Assembly: GCF_000227135.1 (NCBI RefSeq)
Contig: NC_018254.1
Coordinates: 600,264-664,263, forward strand
Reading direction: 5' to 3'
DNA length: 64,000 nucleotides
DNA from: Leishmania donovani
Taxonomy: Eukaryota; Euglenozoa; Kinetoplastea; Trypanosomatida; Trypanosomatidae
Shown here: positions 50,045-62,100 of the stretch, in pieces
How the letters are laid out: the number at the start of each line of letters is the position of its first letter
Position numbering within the stretch: the first letter of the stretch is position 1
The notes under the pieces: model-generated
Told to the model about the DNA's origin: nothing
What the model saw: only the letters and a program-made list of their open reading frames with translations
Databases searched by the model: none
Program-made: the position numbers and the translations under genes

Positions 50045-51717
50045 GTGACGAAACGACAAACGTGTGCGACCTCTAATACACAACTCGGCCCCTCCTCAGC
50101 GGCACTCCCCTCCTCTCCCCTCCCCTCCCCCTTTCGGTGTGTTCCTTCTCTAGTAGATTGCTTGCTTGTCCGTCTGCAGTCTCCTACACAGGTCTTTGCA
50201 CATACGCGCAAACGCCGCCGGGACCTGCGGTGCAGGCTGAGCGAGTGTATGTGCATGTATATATGTGTGTGCGTGCGTGCGTTTCCTTCAACGGGCAGCG
50301 CACTGCCGTCCTCGTGGAAATTGCTTGCATTTGCAGGTAAAAGCATGCATATGGATTATTCAAGCCTGTTTACGTTGTCGCGTGTGTTTCCACCTTTCCT
50401 CACCACCCCCGATGAGCTCGGTTCGTTCCGTTTGTTTTTCGCGCCTACGCACTCCCCCTCCGCCACACGCACACACACACTCGTTTTTTTTTTTTCGCTC
50501 TTTCGTCCTTCTCTTTGTCACCTACGATCCTTTTTTTTTCTGTTTGTTTGTTTCGCAGAGCGAACGCGTCACTAGGGTTCGCCATCCGTTGTTTTCATAG
50601 TGGAGGGGAGAAGGATGGAAGGTTGCTTCCGTTACCAGGGAGGTTGGGAGGAGGGCAACGAAGCGTCTTGGTGCGGGAGACCCGCCAGACCCTGAGAACG
50701 CGCGCCCTCTGTCGCCGCGTGTCTTCCTCGCCCCCCCCCTTTTTTCTTTTTGACCCTTATTGTTTTCGAGTGAACTGCCTCTCTCATTTTTCTGTTGTCG
50801 TTTCGCATGTATGTAGCCCACCTCCACGAAGGCCTTGAAGAAGCACACAAGAAGAAACAAAAAAAGAAAAAAGGAAAGCAATGAAAGCGAAGAGCACGAA
50901 CATCTGCTGCCGCTGCTGCTGTTGTTGTCGTGTGTGTGTGTGCCTGCTGATTTCATCTGGCGGTATTGCTGTTGTGACTGACATGGCGCGCTGCACCACG
51001 AGCGGCGCGTGGGAGACCGACATCATCACCGATGGTGCACGTCAACGCACACGCTTCTCTTCCCACCGCCACACGCACACATACACACTATAGTGAAGTA
51101 CCAGTCTTTTTCTCTCGTGTCACTTACATCATTCATCCTGATCATGCGGGTCGCCGTGAAGGATGGGCGGCCGACGACGACAAGCATTGGCGTACAAGTG
51201 CAGCCGGGCAAGCGAGAAGAGAACGCTACTAGAGAAGCGTGCACGCCTGGCCTTTGTCACCTCCATGCGATGCGCTGTCACGCTCGGCGTTATCATGTAT
51301 TTACAAATGTTGTTGTCGCTGTTGTTGTCGCCTCTGTTCTCTCGTTTTTTTTTTCGTTTTCGTACATAACTTCTCCCCAGCACCACCATCACCACCCCCT
51401 GGTCTTTCTGTTCTACTTACGTATATGCATACAGACTCAACACCGTTGTCTGGCACAGTGATACGCGCCCAGGGTCATCTGTGAATGTGGCTGTCTTGCA
51501 TGCCGCAGAAGCACTCCACGTGCGACTTTACTTCGGCACGCTAGTGCCGAGAAGCGAGTACATGGGAAGCTATGATTTTGTTGTCTGCGGGCTTGAAAGA
51601 CCCACAGAAACAACAGCACCAACCCGTGCTAGTTACCCAGCCGCGCGTGGCAATCCCAGTCGGCTGTGCTGTGCTTGCCGCCCCTCTTCCTCTCCCCCCC
51701 TCCTCCTCGTGCGCGTT
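50045..51717. other. Start of convergent strand-switch region
   Basis: Everything upstream is on the + strand and the next gene, at 56111, is on the - strand, so this is where converging transcription units end. C/T-rich, GT/CA repeats, no supported gene and no tRNA recognised. Confidence 0.6.
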
Positions 51718-51989
51718 ATACACACACACGCACATACACATACACACGTGCGCATCTATGTAACCGGAACCATCGACACCACTCTCCTCCTCCTGCATCT
51801 CCCTCTCCTCCCCTTTGCCATCCTTACCAGGAAACGGCCTGCAGCTCGCTGTCTCAGCCTTTGCCCTGCCAGTCTTCCGTTTTTCGTAGCACCTCCGCTA
51901 CGCATTCTCAGACATCGCCAGCGCTCGCTAAAGGTGTCGCCAGGAACTCGGCGGCGAAGGGAAAAGAGATGCGCTACCACACACGAGCG
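51718..51989. repeat. Direct repeat copy A (272 bp) flanking gap
   Basis: Repeated at 52089-52360 with two noticed substitutions (TGCATCTCCC/TGCGTCTCCC and GCCAGG/GCAAGG). Flanks a 99-N gap. Confidence 0.9.
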
Positions 51990-52088
51990 NNNNNNNNNNN
52001 NNNNNNNNNNNNNNNNNNNNNNNNNNNNNNNNNNNNNNNNNNNNNNNNNNNNNNNNNNNNNNNNNNNNNNNNNNNNNNNNNNNNNNNN
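51990..52088. other. Assembly gap, 99 N
   Basis: A run of N between two near-identical 272-bp copies; probably an unmerged contig overlap or haplotype difference. Confidence 0.95.
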
Positions 52089-52360
52089 ATACACACACAC
52101 GCACATACACATACACACGTGCGCATCTATGTAACCGGAACCATCGACACCACTCTCCTCCTCCTGCGTCTCCCTCTCCTCCCCTTTGCCATCCTTACCA
52201 GGAAACGGCCTGCAGCTCGCTGTCTCAGCCTTTGCCCTGCCAGTCTTCCGTTTTTCGTAGCACCTCCGCTACGCATTCTCAGACATCGCCAGCGCTCGCT
52301 AAAGGTGTCGCAAGGAACTCGGCGGCGAAGGGAAAAGAGATGCGCTACCACACACGAGCG
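52089..52360. repeat. Direct repeat copy B (272 bp) flanking gap
   Basis: Near-identical copy of 51718-51989 starting immediately after the gap. Confidence 0.9.
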
Positions 52361-52762
52361 TTTGAGCTACTCCAAGTAGATCTGTCCTCGTGCCGACAGC
52401 CATGTGATGCTCCATAAACGAATGGCGGGAATAATCACTGGCTTGCCGCGGTGAAGCACCACTGCCTTCTCCTCCCCCGTCTTCGCCGAAGACGGGCGCG
52501 TCACCTTACCTGGTCAAACGTGCGGAGCTGACGTTACATCCTTGGATGGACCTTAAAAGGCCGAAGTCTCTTGCTCAGGCAGAACCAAGACGGCAAAGAA
52601 CCGCGGCGCTTTCCCCCTCGTATCGCCGATCGCGGTATGTCCCCTTTTTGCGCTGAAGACAAAAAGGCCGAGCGCGCCCAAACTGTCGGATCTGTCGCCA
52701 TACGGGGCTGCAGGGGGCGAAAGACTGGAGCCCTTCAACTGGAACGCTTTCCCGGACACCCC
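52361..52762. other. Unassigned segment left of the large gap
   Basis: Unlike the neighbouring spacers this is balanced in composition and open on both strands (for example + frame reading RRFPPRIADRGMSPFCAEDK at 52590-52650). It contains a perfect 10-bp-arm palindrome at 52476-52496 and runs into an 798-N gap. It may be one edge of the repetitive element that caused the gap. No family is recognised. Confidence 0.35.
52476..52496. other. 21-bp palindrome
   Basis: CCCGTCTTCG and CGAAGACGGG are perfect 10-bp arms around one central base. Possible RNA hairpin within the convergent region; no function is shown. Confidence 0.75.
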
Positions 52763-53560
52763 NNNNNNNNNNNNNNNNNNNNNNNNNNNNNNNNNNNNNN
52801 NNNNNNNNNNNNNNNNNNNNNNNNNNNNNNNNNNNNNNNNNNNNNNNNNNNNNNNNNNNNNNNNNNNNNNNNNNNNNNNNNNNNNNNNNNNNNNNNNNNN
52901 NNNNNNNNNNNNNNNNNNNNNNNNNNNNNNNNNNNNNNNNNNNNNNNNNNNNNNNNNNNNNNNNNNNNNNNNNNNNNNNNNNNNNNNNNNNNNNNNNNNN
53001 NNNNNNNNNNNNNNNNNNNNNNNNNNNNNNNNNNNNNNNNNNNNNNNNNNNNNNNNNNNNNNNNNNNNNNNNNNNNNNNNNNNNNNNNNNNNNNNNNNNN
53101 NNNNNNNNNNNNNNNNNNNNNNNNNNNNNNNNNNNNNNNNNNNNNNNNNNNNNNNNNNNNNNNNNNNNNNNNNNNNNNNNNNNNNNNNNNNNNNNNNNNN
53201 NNNNNNNNNNNNNNNNNNNNNNNNNNNNNNNNNNNNNNNNNNNNNNNNNNNNNNNNNNNNNNNNNNNNNNNNNNNNNNNNNNNNNNNNNNNNNNNNNNNN
53301 NNNNNNNNNNNNNNNNNNNNNNNNNNNNNNNNNNNNNNNNNNNNNNNNNNNNNNNNNNNNNNNNNNNNNNNNNNNNNNNNNNNNNNNNNNNNNNNNNNNN
53401 NNNNNNNNNNNNNNNNNNNNNNNNNNNNNNNNNNNNNNNNNNNNNNNNNNNNNNNNNNNNNNNNNNNNNNNNNNNNNNNNNNNNNNNNNNNNNNNNNNNN
53501 NNNNNNNNNNNNNNNNNNNNNNNNNNNNNNNNNNNNNNNNNNNNNNNNNNNNNNNNNNNN
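52763..53560. other. Assembly gap, 798 N
   Basis: A size-estimated gap directly before two identical GC-rich repeat units, so it probably spans further copies. Confidence 0.95.
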
Positions 53561-53918
53561 ATCCTACAACGCATCAGAGTTGCCAATCGTTCGATGGCAC
53601 CAGGCAAGGAAGCACGGCTGATGAAAACGGGCGCCGAACTCCTCCGCCTTGGCCTGGTGGGAGCAGACATTCCTTGACAAGCGCTGCTGGTGGGGCGGGG
53701 CGCAGCGCTTGGTGTCCAACCCCAAGACGATAGCGAAGCTGTCTCTGGCGACGGAAACGCGCAACGTTTGCCTGCCGCGCTTTTATGCCCCCGCCGCCTC
53801 TCGGAGCGGGCGCCATTCGCACGGCTCGGCCCCTCCATCCCCCGCGAGCGCGCGGCGTTTCGTGCTGCCTCGTGGTCGGCGTAAGGGGGTGGGGCCTCCG
53901 CGCCCCACCCGCCTTGGC
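53561..53918. repeat. GC-rich tandem unit, copy 1 (358 bp, truncated by gap on the left)
   Basis: Appears identical to 53963-54320, with a 402-base period and 44 bases between copies. Very GC-rich, with open frames on several strands. A + frame ending TGA at 53675-53677 reads ILQRIRVANRSMAPGKEARL and further. A hairpin with 11-bp arms (53903-53926) lies across its right end. Confidence 0.85.
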
Positions 53919-53926
53919 GGGTGGGG
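53903..53926. other. GC hairpin at tandem-unit boundary
   Basis: CCCCACCCGCC and GGCGGGTGGGG form an 11-bp perfect stem with a TT loop. In copy 2 the right arm is absent because the sequence diverges at this point. Confidence 0.75.
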
Positions 53927-53962
53927 GTGAGAGGGCTGATGTTCGTGGCGGGGGCGCGCACC

Positions 53963-54320
53963 ATCCTACAACGCATCAGAGTTGCCAATCGTTCGATGGC
54001 ACCAGGCAAGGAAGCACGGCTGATGAAAACGGGCGCCGAACTCCTCCGCCTTGGCCTGGTGGGAGCAGACATTCCTTGACAAGCGCTGCTGGTGGGGCGG
54101 GGCGCAGCGCTTGGTGTCCAACCCCAAGACGATAGCGAAGCTGTCTCTGGCGACGGAAACGCGCAACGTTTGCCTGCCGCGCTTTTATGCCCCCGCCGCC
54201 TCTCGGAGCGGGCGCCATTCGCACGGCTCGGCCCCTCCATCCCCCGCGAGCGCGCGGCGTTTCGTGCTGCCTCGTGGTCGGCGTAAGGGGGTGGGGCCTC
54301 CGCGCCCCACCCGCCTTGGC
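53963..54320. repeat. GC-rich tandem unit, copy 2 (358 bp)
   Basis: Second copy of the unit at 53561. Here the + frame has an ATG at 53939 (MFVAGARTILQ) and ends at 54077-54079, giving 46 residues. This could be the end of a larger reading frame or an accident of GC richness. The unit is possibly part of a mobile element, but no reverse transcriptase, integrase or recombinase motif is visible. Confidence 0.85.
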
Positions 54321-54407
54321 CCTCCGCCCATCCCCACGGAGGCGAAGGGGGGGGGAACCGCCCCTCGCCCGAACCCCCAAACGCGCCCCGCCGGGCCGCG
54401 ACGTGGG

Positions 54408-54470
54408 CCCGCAGGCGGCAGGGATCCCGCGCGCCATCGCGCCGCAGGTTCGCCAGCGGGCAGCCCCCCA
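54408..54470. repeat. 63-bp direct repeat copy A flanking gap
   Basis: Starts CCCGCAGGCGGCAGGGATCC; recurs at 54570-54632 on the other side of a 99-N gap. Confidence 0.9.
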
Positions 54471-54569
54471 NNNNNNNNNNNNNNNNNNNNNNNNNNNNNN
54501 NNNNNNNNNNNNNNNNNNNNNNNNNNNNNNNNNNNNNNNNNNNNNNNNNNNNNNNNNNNNNNNNNNNNN
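54471..54569. other. Assembly gap, 99 N
   Basis: A run of N flanked by identical 63-bp sequence, probably an unmerged overlap. Confidence 0.95.
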
Positions 54570-54632
54570 CCCGCAGGCGGCAGGGATCCCGCGCGCCATC
54601 GCGCCGCAGGTTCGCCAGCGGGCAGCCCCCCA
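54570..54632. repeat. 63-bp direct repeat copy B flanking gap
   Basis: Same 63 bases as 54408-54470. Confidence 0.9.
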
Positions 54633-56110
54633 CGCGCGGCCACAAGTGCGCCCTTAGTAAACCTATGTGGCGCTCGACGGATGTGGTCAAAGGCGCCACC
54701 GCCTCCGAGCCCAGTCCCGCAATCGTCTCTTGGCAGCATCGCAGTGCCTCGCCGAGCGTTGGCAGCTGGAAGGTGCAACAAGGGTCAATGAGCCAGACAG
54801 CGTCCTCAGCGCGCAGGTCTCGGCTGGCGACGAGGTGGCAGCGCCGATAACTCTGAGCTGGCGTCCGTGTTGCAGCCTCATCCACTGCCTCGGCACGGCT
54901 CTTGTCGCCGTTATCGCTAGCAGACCCACTCGGCGCCTGCGGCTACCGCGCCGATACAAAGAACTAAGACCGCAGTCGAACCCGCTTCCCCGGATCTTTC
55001 GTGGAGGCATCAATGCAGGCGCTCTGGCATGCCGTTCGCCGCCAGTAAGCCACGTGGCGCTTCCTCGAATTCGTCGAAGGTCTGTGTGGCATCGTGCGCA
55101 ACCCGGAATGCAAGGCCAGGGACGCAGCTCGATTGTGTGGGTGTCGTTTGTGTGTATGTGTGTGTGTGTGTGTGCTCAGGTGATCTCTTCGCTTCCTTTG
55201 GTGGCTTTGCGTCCCGTCCTACCCCCCACCCCACCAACAAAAAAAAAATAATAAACGCAGAAAAGGAGAAGCCACAAGTCAGATGGGGTAGTTCAAGTGG
55301 TCTCTATTCAGAGAGGAGGGGCTAATGCGCACCCCGCCCCGCCCACCCCCTGCAGTCCGCTTCATCATCCCCCTCCCCCTCTCCCCTTGGCCCTCCGCCC
55401 CCCCCACACCACCAAAGCAAAGACGACGACGACGACACACACAAGCGTGAGTGGCGCGGCCTGCCCCGCGAGCCATTCACCGACTCCCATGCCCGGATCT
55501 GCTACTGTGGCGAGAGAGAGGTGAGCGCTGGGTGCCTCACCGCACATCCCCCTGCTGTTGTTGTGTGCGTGGTGTTTCCGCTTTCACGGCATCAAGTGGC
55601 GGTGTTGTTGAAAGAGGATTCAAAGCCCTTGAAGGCTCTCTATAATGGTTGAAACAGGGGAAGCAAAAACGCCAGCACGAGCTGGTCGTATAGCCCCTTG
55701 TAAAACATCGAATCAACGAGCAAGTGACAGAAAGCACATAGCAAAAAGAAGCGGGGCGGCCTGCGTCCACGGACTCGCCGCACACCTTCCGCAGCGATGC
55801 GCATGCGGAGTGAAGAACCATGAGAAGGCACCCAAACTCCAGCGCACGCCAGCATACACACCATTATGTGCACACCGCGCACCATCCCTTCTACCCGCTA
55901 GCGATACAAGCACGGCGCTGCGGCAACACACGTGATCGCCACTCACAATGTCCCCTGACAAGCATGCGCGAGAAGGGAGACGTGAACCGAAGGCGCGAGG
56001 ACAAAAAAAAAACGAAGGGGTCTGCGCCCCCCCACACACACCCCTCACCCGCCTGCACTGTCGCCGCTAAGCGCGCACCAAAGCACCGAGGCATTGATGA
56101 AGGCGCAGGT
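54633..56110. other. Right part of convergent strand-switch region, 3' side of dynein-2 gene
   Basis: At about 54633-54885 the - strand has a protein-like open stretch (AVWLIDPCCTFQLPTLGEA and ETIAGLGSEAVAPLTTSVER) continuous with the GC-rich repeats. It may be a fragment of the same unknown element. Beyond 55100 it is ordinary spacer with a GT tract at 55156-55174 and the probable 3'UTR of the dynein-2 heavy chain. Confidence 0.4.
55156..55174. repeat. GT microsatellite
   Basis: About nineteen bases of GT. Confidence 0.85.
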
Positions 56111-59100
56111 CTACAGGCTCACCAGGTAGCACGCAACACCGTTGAGCGCCGCCTTCGTCGCCTCCGCCTCGCCGGCGCACTTCACACGCAGCGGGAAGAT
56201 CCTTGTGTGGCGCTCTGCGTCCGCGTAGACTGGAATGAGAACGCTTTCACTGGAGTGCTTCACCTTCACCGCTGGCACCCAGCTGACGGCGATGTCTACA
56301 CAGAGCTGCACGGAGGACGGCGAGTTAGCCTGCACAGCCGCGAGGCGGCCGTCGCCCGTGAGCGCCGCTCCCTGCATCACCAGACTCTTCGCCGCCACCT
56401 TGACGATGACGCTCCCGTGCGCCACATTGTCCACTGCGGCTAGCAAGACAAGGTCCGTGAGGGGCGCCTTTGTCACGCGCGCCGTGTGCTGCCGCAGGGC
56501 GTTGAAAAAGGTCTGCGGCCGCAGTAGCGACGAGAGGTCGTACGCCGCCGTCGTGCTGAACGGCGCCCTCGCGAGGTCGCGTGTCGTGTTGTACTTGCGC
56601 CACAGCAGCGCGAGCCACACCTTTGCCTCCTGTGGACCGTCCATGCGGTCCAGCCAGCGGCTCGGCATACGACCGCTCATCAGCTCGGTCGCCTCAGCGC
56701 GCACCTCCGCGTCAGGGATGATGGTTCCCTCCGCCACGCCGTGCAACGTATCAAAGAAGGCTGACAGATCCTTGATGAGGGCGGTGAGCAAGTTCACCTC
56801 GCTGATGAAGAAGACCTCCATCGGCTCTGGGTCACGAGTGTGGCTCGACACCGTCTGCGGAACGCCATTCGCCGCAATGCCACTGCCCTTCCACACCTCC
56901 ATCACTTGTCTCAGCCGCTCTCGCCACTTCTCGCCGCTCGTCAGCGCCGTGCTTTCCTTCTTGCACAGCTCACGGAGTGACTCGCGCGTGGCGTGTGCCG
57001 CGTCCTCCTGCACGGTGCGGTCCGCGTTGTCGCACATGCAGAGCAGCGCCGGCGGGTCGACGTCGGGCATGTTCGCCTGCAGCACTGCCACCATCTTATC
57101 GTGGTCGCCTGCGTGCGCGGCCGTCACGCCGGAAAACAGTGGCGACTTCTCCTTGAGCAGCACGCCCTCGTTGAAGTACGTCTGGATGAGGAGCTGCAGC
57201 ACCTTCTCATCCGCCGCGTTCTCGAGGCGGCCGCCGTAGAGGCAGGTTTCCAGAAAGCCAGTAAGCGTCACCCAGTCCAGCTGCGACTTCGTTGCCAAGC
57301 TTGTCAGCACATTTGTCGCTGCCTTTAGGTCAGCCGGCGAGAACTCATAGCACTTGGACCAGCCCTGCGGCACATATGTCCGGCGCTCCTGCACCACCGC
57401 GTGGAACCAGGCAAGTCCAAAGAGAAGCCGCGCGCCGGCGTGCGACTGTGCCGCGAGAAACGCGCTGTCCCAGAGGCTGTAGGTGCGCAGCAGGTTCTGC
57501 TTCACCCCTGGCGGCGCCTCCACAGTGACCTTGTTCGACATGCGCAACAGCACGCTGGGAAAGAGGTCGTGCGGCTCGGTGGTGAGGAGGAGGCGGAAGC
57601 TCGTGTTCGGCGGGGGCATCGAGCACAGCTCGTTCTCCAGCACGGAGGCCCAGTCCAGAACGAGGTGGAGGTTCTTGAGCAGCAGCCAGTCGCCCTGCAC
57701 GGCGCAGCGCCGCACCTGCTGCAGCGCGTTGTCTGTCAGGCCACCACCAAGCGCAAGCTGCACAAAGCGCTCCTTGCCCACGAGGTGCGTCGCCACATCC
57801 TGTATCTCCATGCTCGGATCGGCGCCACTCGAGGTGATCAGCAGAATCGGGGCGGTGGCGCCGTTACTGAGGATCGTATTCTCGAGGGACATAACGGGGG
57901 CTAGCGACGCCAGCTCCAGCTTGCGCAGGATGATCTGCAGCGAGGTGGCGGGCGCGCGGTCCGGACGAAACGTGTTGATCCACAGCAGCCTCTCCATGTC
58001 TGAGATGGCCGCGCTCGCGTCCGTGCTGCTGCCCGCGGCACGTGGCCCCAACTCGCTCTCCGGTGTGGCGTGGTTCATGACGGCGGCCCACCGACTCGGG
58101 TCGCCCCCGTGCCACTTCTCCGCCAGAGCCTGCCCGGCCGCGCTGGAGACGATGCTGGCGTACTTGATCCTGCTGGACGGCGGCGCCCACTTCGGCAACT
58201 GCGAGTCCTCGATCGCTTTCACGTTAGTGATGGTCCCCACCAGAGCGCCCCACAGATCCTGCGGATACTCGGCTGGCCACAGACCGTGCAGGACGTGGAG
58301 CCCGAAGGCGATGCGGTCCTTCTTGAGCAGTCCACGCGCCACGCTGTGGAAGCAGGTCTTCGTGAAGCTCGCGATCAGAGCCTGCACCTTCGCCCCCGCC
58401 TCGTCGTCGCCCTGGTAGGTCTTGAGCGTCTGCGTGAAGAGGGCGATGTAGTCGCTGATACCGTACTGGTACATGTGATTGAGCGTTTCCATGTCGCGAA
58501 CGATGAAGAAGAGAAGAGCTCCATGGTGCGCGAAGGGGCGGTACACCTCGCGCTTCTCATCCAGCTCCACCTGCAGCTCGTGCGAGCGCGCGAGGGACTG
58601 CTGGATGTTGTAGGCTTGCACCTTGACTTCGTTGAGGGACTTGATGAGCTTCGTGTTCTCGAGCAAGCCGCCCTGCGACTCCGCGAGGTCGCTGAGAAGA
58701 CGCTCCTCCAGCTTGTTGAGCTGCAGCTGCAAACTCTCCTCATCTTTGAGCAGCTCCACCTTCTGCTTCTCCAGCTCCGGTCGCTCCTGTTGCAGCGTGA
58801 CGCCAAGAAGCTGGTCTTCGAGGCCGAGGCTCGTCACGGAGAAGTTCACCTCCGTCACCAGAGCCGCGGCACTGGGGGACAGTCGCAGCTCCGACTGCCG
58901 CGAGAAGAGCATGATTCGGAAGTTGTCATGCCACTCCACTGTTTTGTTGCCCACCTGCACCACTCGCTTCGCGCCAGCAGGCACGAGGTCGCGGCGCAGG
59001 ATGGTGTACAGCAGAGGCGCGATGTCGGCCACCTCCGTGACGATCAACGTCTTCCCGAAGCGGATGGCAAGCTCGAGCGTGTGTGTGAAGCGCTCGTCGT

Positions 59101-62100
59101 GCAGTGAAATCGTCTCGACAACGGTGTTCGCCCTCTTCAGGTGCTCTCGCATCCACTCAACCGCCTTATTCGCTGGGTCGACGACGAGCGGCGTCTGCTC
59201 CGTGTCCAGCATGACCACCGCGTTCTCCAGGCTGAGTCCATCCGCCGACAGACCCTCGGACTTGTACTGGAGGAGGTCTCCTTCGGTTCGAAGGAAGTGC
59301 GTCACCTCGACAACATCTGGAAAGCCCAGCCGGTCGCACCACATCTTCAGAAAGCGGCGCCGGCCGCCCTCCGTCTCTTGGCCAAGGTAAGTCAGGAACG
59401 CGGCGGCGACGAGGGCACGCTTCGGCATCGTGTTGTTCGCCTCCCGGATCGCGGCCGCCTCGGTGGCCCATCGACCCTTCTCGCCATTCAGCTTGTCCAG
59501 TAGGTCCTTCGCCTTCTTCAGTTCCTCCTCGGCGGCCTGCAGCTTACCTCTGAGCCGCTCTGCCTCCTTACACTTCTCAGAGAAGCCCTCGCGCAGCTCC
59601 TTAACTTTGGTATCGATTTTCTTCAGCCTCTTCTGCAGATGCTCGAGCTTGGCGGCGCCGTCTTTCTGGTTCGTCTCGAGCTGCTCCAGCTGCTGCGTCA
59701 GAGGTGAGATGCGCTCCATGATGGCTGAGTACTCCACCATCGCCTTGACCCACTCCGCCATCGGCGCCGCCGCCACCGAGGCGCGCTGAATGGTTTCGGC
59801 CTTGAAGAAGGAGGCGCGGTCGCGCAGCAGCTTCTCGACGCGGCGGCGGATGTCGGGGGTCATGTTCTTGACCTCGAAGTCGAGAATACGCTGCTTCGCA
59901 CCACGCTCACCGAGGAACTGTCGCATCGACTGCCACGAGACGTCGTTCACACCGAGCAACGCTAGGACGCCCTCGAGAACGACGCGGATCGCCTCCGGCG
60001 GGGATAGCAAGGAGCGGATCTCGTTGAGCTGCTCGCTGCGGATGGTGCTGATGGCGTCACGCGCGGCTTCCATCATTGGCTTAATACTCCCAAGCTCCTC
60101 CTCCACCTGTCCGCGGCTCTTCGCAATGAGCGTCTGCTCTTCCTTGAGATGCTCCTGTAGGGTTGCCGCCTCGTCACGCTGCTCCTGGGACTCCTCCATG
60201 CTGGACTGGATCTCGTTCAGCGCCTTGTCCGCCGCCTTCTGCATCCTCTCAACATCCTTCTTCTTCTCCGCGACGTCCTTCTTTACCTTTTCCACACTCT
60301 CCTCGGCCTCCTTCAGCTTCACTAAACCCGCCTCCAACCGCTCCATCTTATCCTTGCTGGAGCTGCTCTTCCTGGCTAGGATGGCGCGGAATGTGCTGAG
60401 CAGCACCTGCACATCATGCGGAGTGGAGCGGACGCCCATGCCTTCGTGAATGGCGTTGACCTCGCGGTGCACGTGGAAGCCTTTGTTCGTCGGGTTTGAT
60501 TCGAGCGCGGCGATTTCGTCCGCCAGGTACATCTTGCAGATTGTCTTGGTCATGTCGCCACTCCACGTCCCCATCCACAGTAGCTCACACTTGCTCATGA
60601 GGGCTGGGTTGGAATGCAGGCGAATCATGAAGAGCTCGTGACGGTGGTCCATGATGAGGGCAATGCGCAGGTTGCGCTGCAGCCGCTCCACAAAGTAGGC
60701 GTAGATCGCCCCCATGTGACCATCGCTGGCCGCTTCGTCACGCATTGATGAGAACATCGTCTCCATTTCCTCCTGTGAGAACAGCCCTGGCACCTCGCCG
60801 CTGCTTAGCAGGCTATTCACGTACTCCAGAAAAGCCGCGTCGACAATGTTGTGATCCTCGATGAGGAGGACCAGCGGCATATTCTGCACCGTGGCGCGCT
60901 GGATGAAGCCGCGGAGGTCAAGCCGGAACTGCTTGAGGTTGTAGTCGTGCGTCATGTTGAACGATACCACCTCGCGCCGTTGCTGGTGCGCAGCGAGAAG
61001 CACGGCGTTGCGCCGCCCGACACCGGTGCTGCCAACCAAGATGAGGTGGCCGCCCGGGCGAGCCAGCACTCGGTCGACGTAGGTCACCCAGCACAAAATT
61101 TCCGGGATGAGAGGGACGTGGAGCTCCTTGAACTCGCGGCTGTACTGCAGCAGTCCGCGCTCCGCCTCGCTCCGCACATCGTCGTACCTCTTCTGCACCA
61201 GCTTAAGCACCGCACGGTGGCTCGTCGCCGCCGCCGCGGAAGCTCCGCCAGCCTCTTCACCGCCGTCACTTCTGTTGCCTCTCGCGCCATCGCCAGTCGC
61301 GGCAACGGCGGCGGCACCGTTCTCCGGGTCAAACCAAGTCACGAACATCGTGGTGAAGCGATCCTCCTTTGCCGGCATCGCGTAGCCGATCGTGGCGAGC
61401 TGCTCCGAGAAGGTCCGCAGCGCTTGCCTACGGTCTTCGGCGCTCGGGAGGCAGTCGGTAAAGATGCGGCTGGCCTCATAGGCGAGCACCGCCGGCAGCG
61501 TGGTGCGGGTGTCGATGTGGTAGAGGAGTACGTTGGTGACCCACTTGGTAAGGTGGCGAGGGCTGAAGGAGAAGTGCGCGTACTCCTCACCCTCAAACTG
61601 GCGACGCACCTTGTCGTATACCTGCAGCATGAAATGCGCGAGCTGCGTGCCCTTTTCGTAGTCTTTGCCTTGGCCAATGTTCGTCTGCTGCAACAGACTC
61701 GCCCAGTACGTGGCGTACACCTGCACAAGACTCGTCTTGGACGGGTAGGATACGGTCACGATGCTGGCGAGCGCCAGTAGCCGCGGTGTGACCGGGTAGC
61801 GGCCGGCCGATGGAGTAGGGTTCATGCTCGCGACGATCTGCACGCGTTCAACCCCCACCCACTCGAGGTCCTGGTTGTAGAAGCCGTTGTACAGGATAAG
61901 CTGCTGCAGAAAGGAGTGCAGCTCCACGGTGCCGTACCTGTCCGCCTTCGGCAGATTCACGCTCTTGAGAAGGATGACGAGCCGCTCCCCTTCGCGCGGA
62001 CGGTACATGGGCCCGGCATTTGTGTTTGCCAAGACGCACGCCTGCTCGATCTTCTGAATCACGTGCGTGGAGCCCGTCTGCGCGCTGCAGTTGATCGTCG

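Noticed and set aside
48989..50083. 364-codon frame antisense to the BAR-like gene
   Set aside because: Shadow of a GC3-rich gene; the sense strand has coherent helical structure and a splice acceptor.
52735..54885. 716-codon minus-strand open frame across two gaps
   Set aside because: About half of it is N, and the rest passes through tandem GC-rich repeats where all frames tend to be open. Only the end at 54633-54885 looks protein-like.
50045..56110. tRNA genes in the convergent strand-switch region
   Set aside because: I looked for B-box-like GGTTCGANNCC with a matching acceptor stem and found none that holds up; gaps prevent a complete check.
60851..61780. 309-codon + strand frame opposite the dynein-2 gene, with other long ones at 57401-57904 and 62747-63625
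   Set aside because: Antisense shadows of the dynein heavy chain, whose motifs are unambiguous on the - strand.
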